DNA of 40,000 nt, taken from contig RPFO01001021.1 in assembly GCA_009746045.1 (NCBI GenBank), positions 120,001-160,000 on the forward strand, read 5' to 3'. The first letter of the stretch is position 1, and each line of letters begins with the position of its first letter. A model generated the notes under the pieces. The model saw only the letters and a list, made by a program, of their open reading frames with translations. It ran no database searches and was not told where the DNA came from. Source of the DNA: Mesostigma viride (Eukaryota > Streptophyta > Mesostigmatophyceae > Mesostigmatales > Mesostigmataceae). Below, one piece after another: positions 39,601 through 40,000 of this stretch. The position numbers were made by a program, and so were the translations under genes.

Positions 39601-40000
39601 GCTTCTGGGCATGAGTGGATAGTTTCCAACTGTGCAGAACCTGTGGATGAGCTGCCAGAAGTTCACCAGCTGCTCAGATTGATGTTTGTCCTCAAGCTCA
39701 AGGAGGTAGATGGTGTCCAGGTGCCACATGTCAGACCAGTTGTAACCGAGTATCATGGCACTGGCCAGTTGTCAGATGAGGAGCTCTATACTCCAGGGAT
39801 GCTGCATGACACGTGGAGGATTCTGCTGTGTATATTTCTGTCTTTTCTGGTTAAGGGTGTGCCCTATAGCTCTGTACTGATTGATTTCAAGAGGGCTTTT
39901 CTCAAGGGTGACCAAGATCAGGCTAGGCAGACTTGGAGAGATATCCCTCCTTTCTTTGTAACTGTACCTGCTGTATGGAGAGCAGAGATAAAGGCCAGGT
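39601..40000 (+). CDS. Copia H reverse transcriptase, N-terminal part (runs off the window)
   Basis: The plus strand reads AKAWTLGFVASGHEWIVSN, LLRLMFVLKLKEVDGVQV, VRPVVTEYHGTGQL and ELYTPGMLHDTWRILL. The first catalytic-Asp motif is LIDFKRAFLKGD near 39880-39915, then VTVPAVWRAEIKAR to the end. The YxDD box lies beyond 40000. In this stretch the frame appears uninterrupted. Confidence 0.8.

Larger units (their letters stand above)
36033..40000 (+). mobile_element. Copia H: plus-strand Copia-like element, truncated by the window end
   Basis: Gag with zinc knuckle is followed by integrase, a retropepsin-like domain with DTN, and the start of RT, in the order seen in Copia E. Motif-by-motif correspondence with Copia E (HHxxGH, ERxIRxVKT, DTxxQVSVI, PILGxxTxFxVVEGY, LYTPG, KRAFLxGD) shows the same lineage. 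Several frameshifts make it defective. Confidence 0.85.

Noticed and set aside
1-40000. CRISPR arrays, tRNA or rRNA genes, prokaryotic operons
   Set aside because: I saw no regularly spaced repeats, tRNA-like B-box context or rRNA segments. All clear coding content is retroelement type.

Overview
This 40 kb window is eukaryotic, transposon-dominated DNA. I could not identify any host gene with confidence, and I found no rRNA, tRNA or CRISPR. The content is LTR retrotransposons (Ty3/Gypsy with chromodomain integrases, and a divergent Copia-like lineage), one non-LTR/SINE-like insertion, one TTAA-flanked DNA transposon, a solo LTR and a large coding-free LTR element. This suits a large, repeat-rich genome. 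The element types and roughly even base composition suggest a microbial eukaryote such as a green alga, but the sequence does not prove it.

Layout: the window is a set of nested insertions, and target-site duplications (TSDs) resolve most of the nesting. The oldest layer is a decayed minus-strand Gypsy element (Gypsy A), from the left edge to about 34.4 kb. It reads right to left: gag, PR, RT, RNase H, IN, chromodomain, third ORF. Three elements split it: (1) a SINE-like insertion at 3335-3667 (TSD 9 bp); (2) a plus-strand Gypsy element (Gypsy B) at 5176-25961 (572-bp LTRs differing at one base, TSD CAAAT); (3) a 6.4-kb LTR element without coding capacity at 26954-33373 (551-bp LTRs differing at one base, TSD GCAGG). 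Gypsy B is itself split by three elements: a minus-strand Copia-like element (Copia E) at 7867-15504 (TSD CCAGA), a TTAA-flanked DNA transposon at 19634-21332, and a solo LTR at 24116-24697 (TSD CGGGC). Removing each insertion restores a local reading frame, which supports the boundaries.

Gypsy B is the most informative element. Its order is LTR, tRNA-type primer binding site, an RGG-rich reading frame that crosses the LTR/leader boundary, a small ORF with a viroplasmin/RNase H1 hybrid-binding-like domain, gag with zinc knuckle, a G8 tract where a -1 shift would enter pol, PR-RT-RNase H-IN-chromodomain, a large third ORF preceded by a good 3' splice site, a perfect 100-bp palindrome, a G-rich polypurine tract (PPT), and the 3' LTR. 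The polypurine tract has an exact 13-nt internal copy between RNase H and IN.

The right end holds an unrecognised disrupted coding region (34808-35726) and a plus-strand Copia-like element (Copia H) that runs off the window. Copia E and Copia H share an unusual polyprotein order: integrase, then a retropepsin-like domain whose catalytic triplet reads DTQ or DTN instead of D[ST]G, then reverse transcriptase. I consider this the most novel feature in the window.
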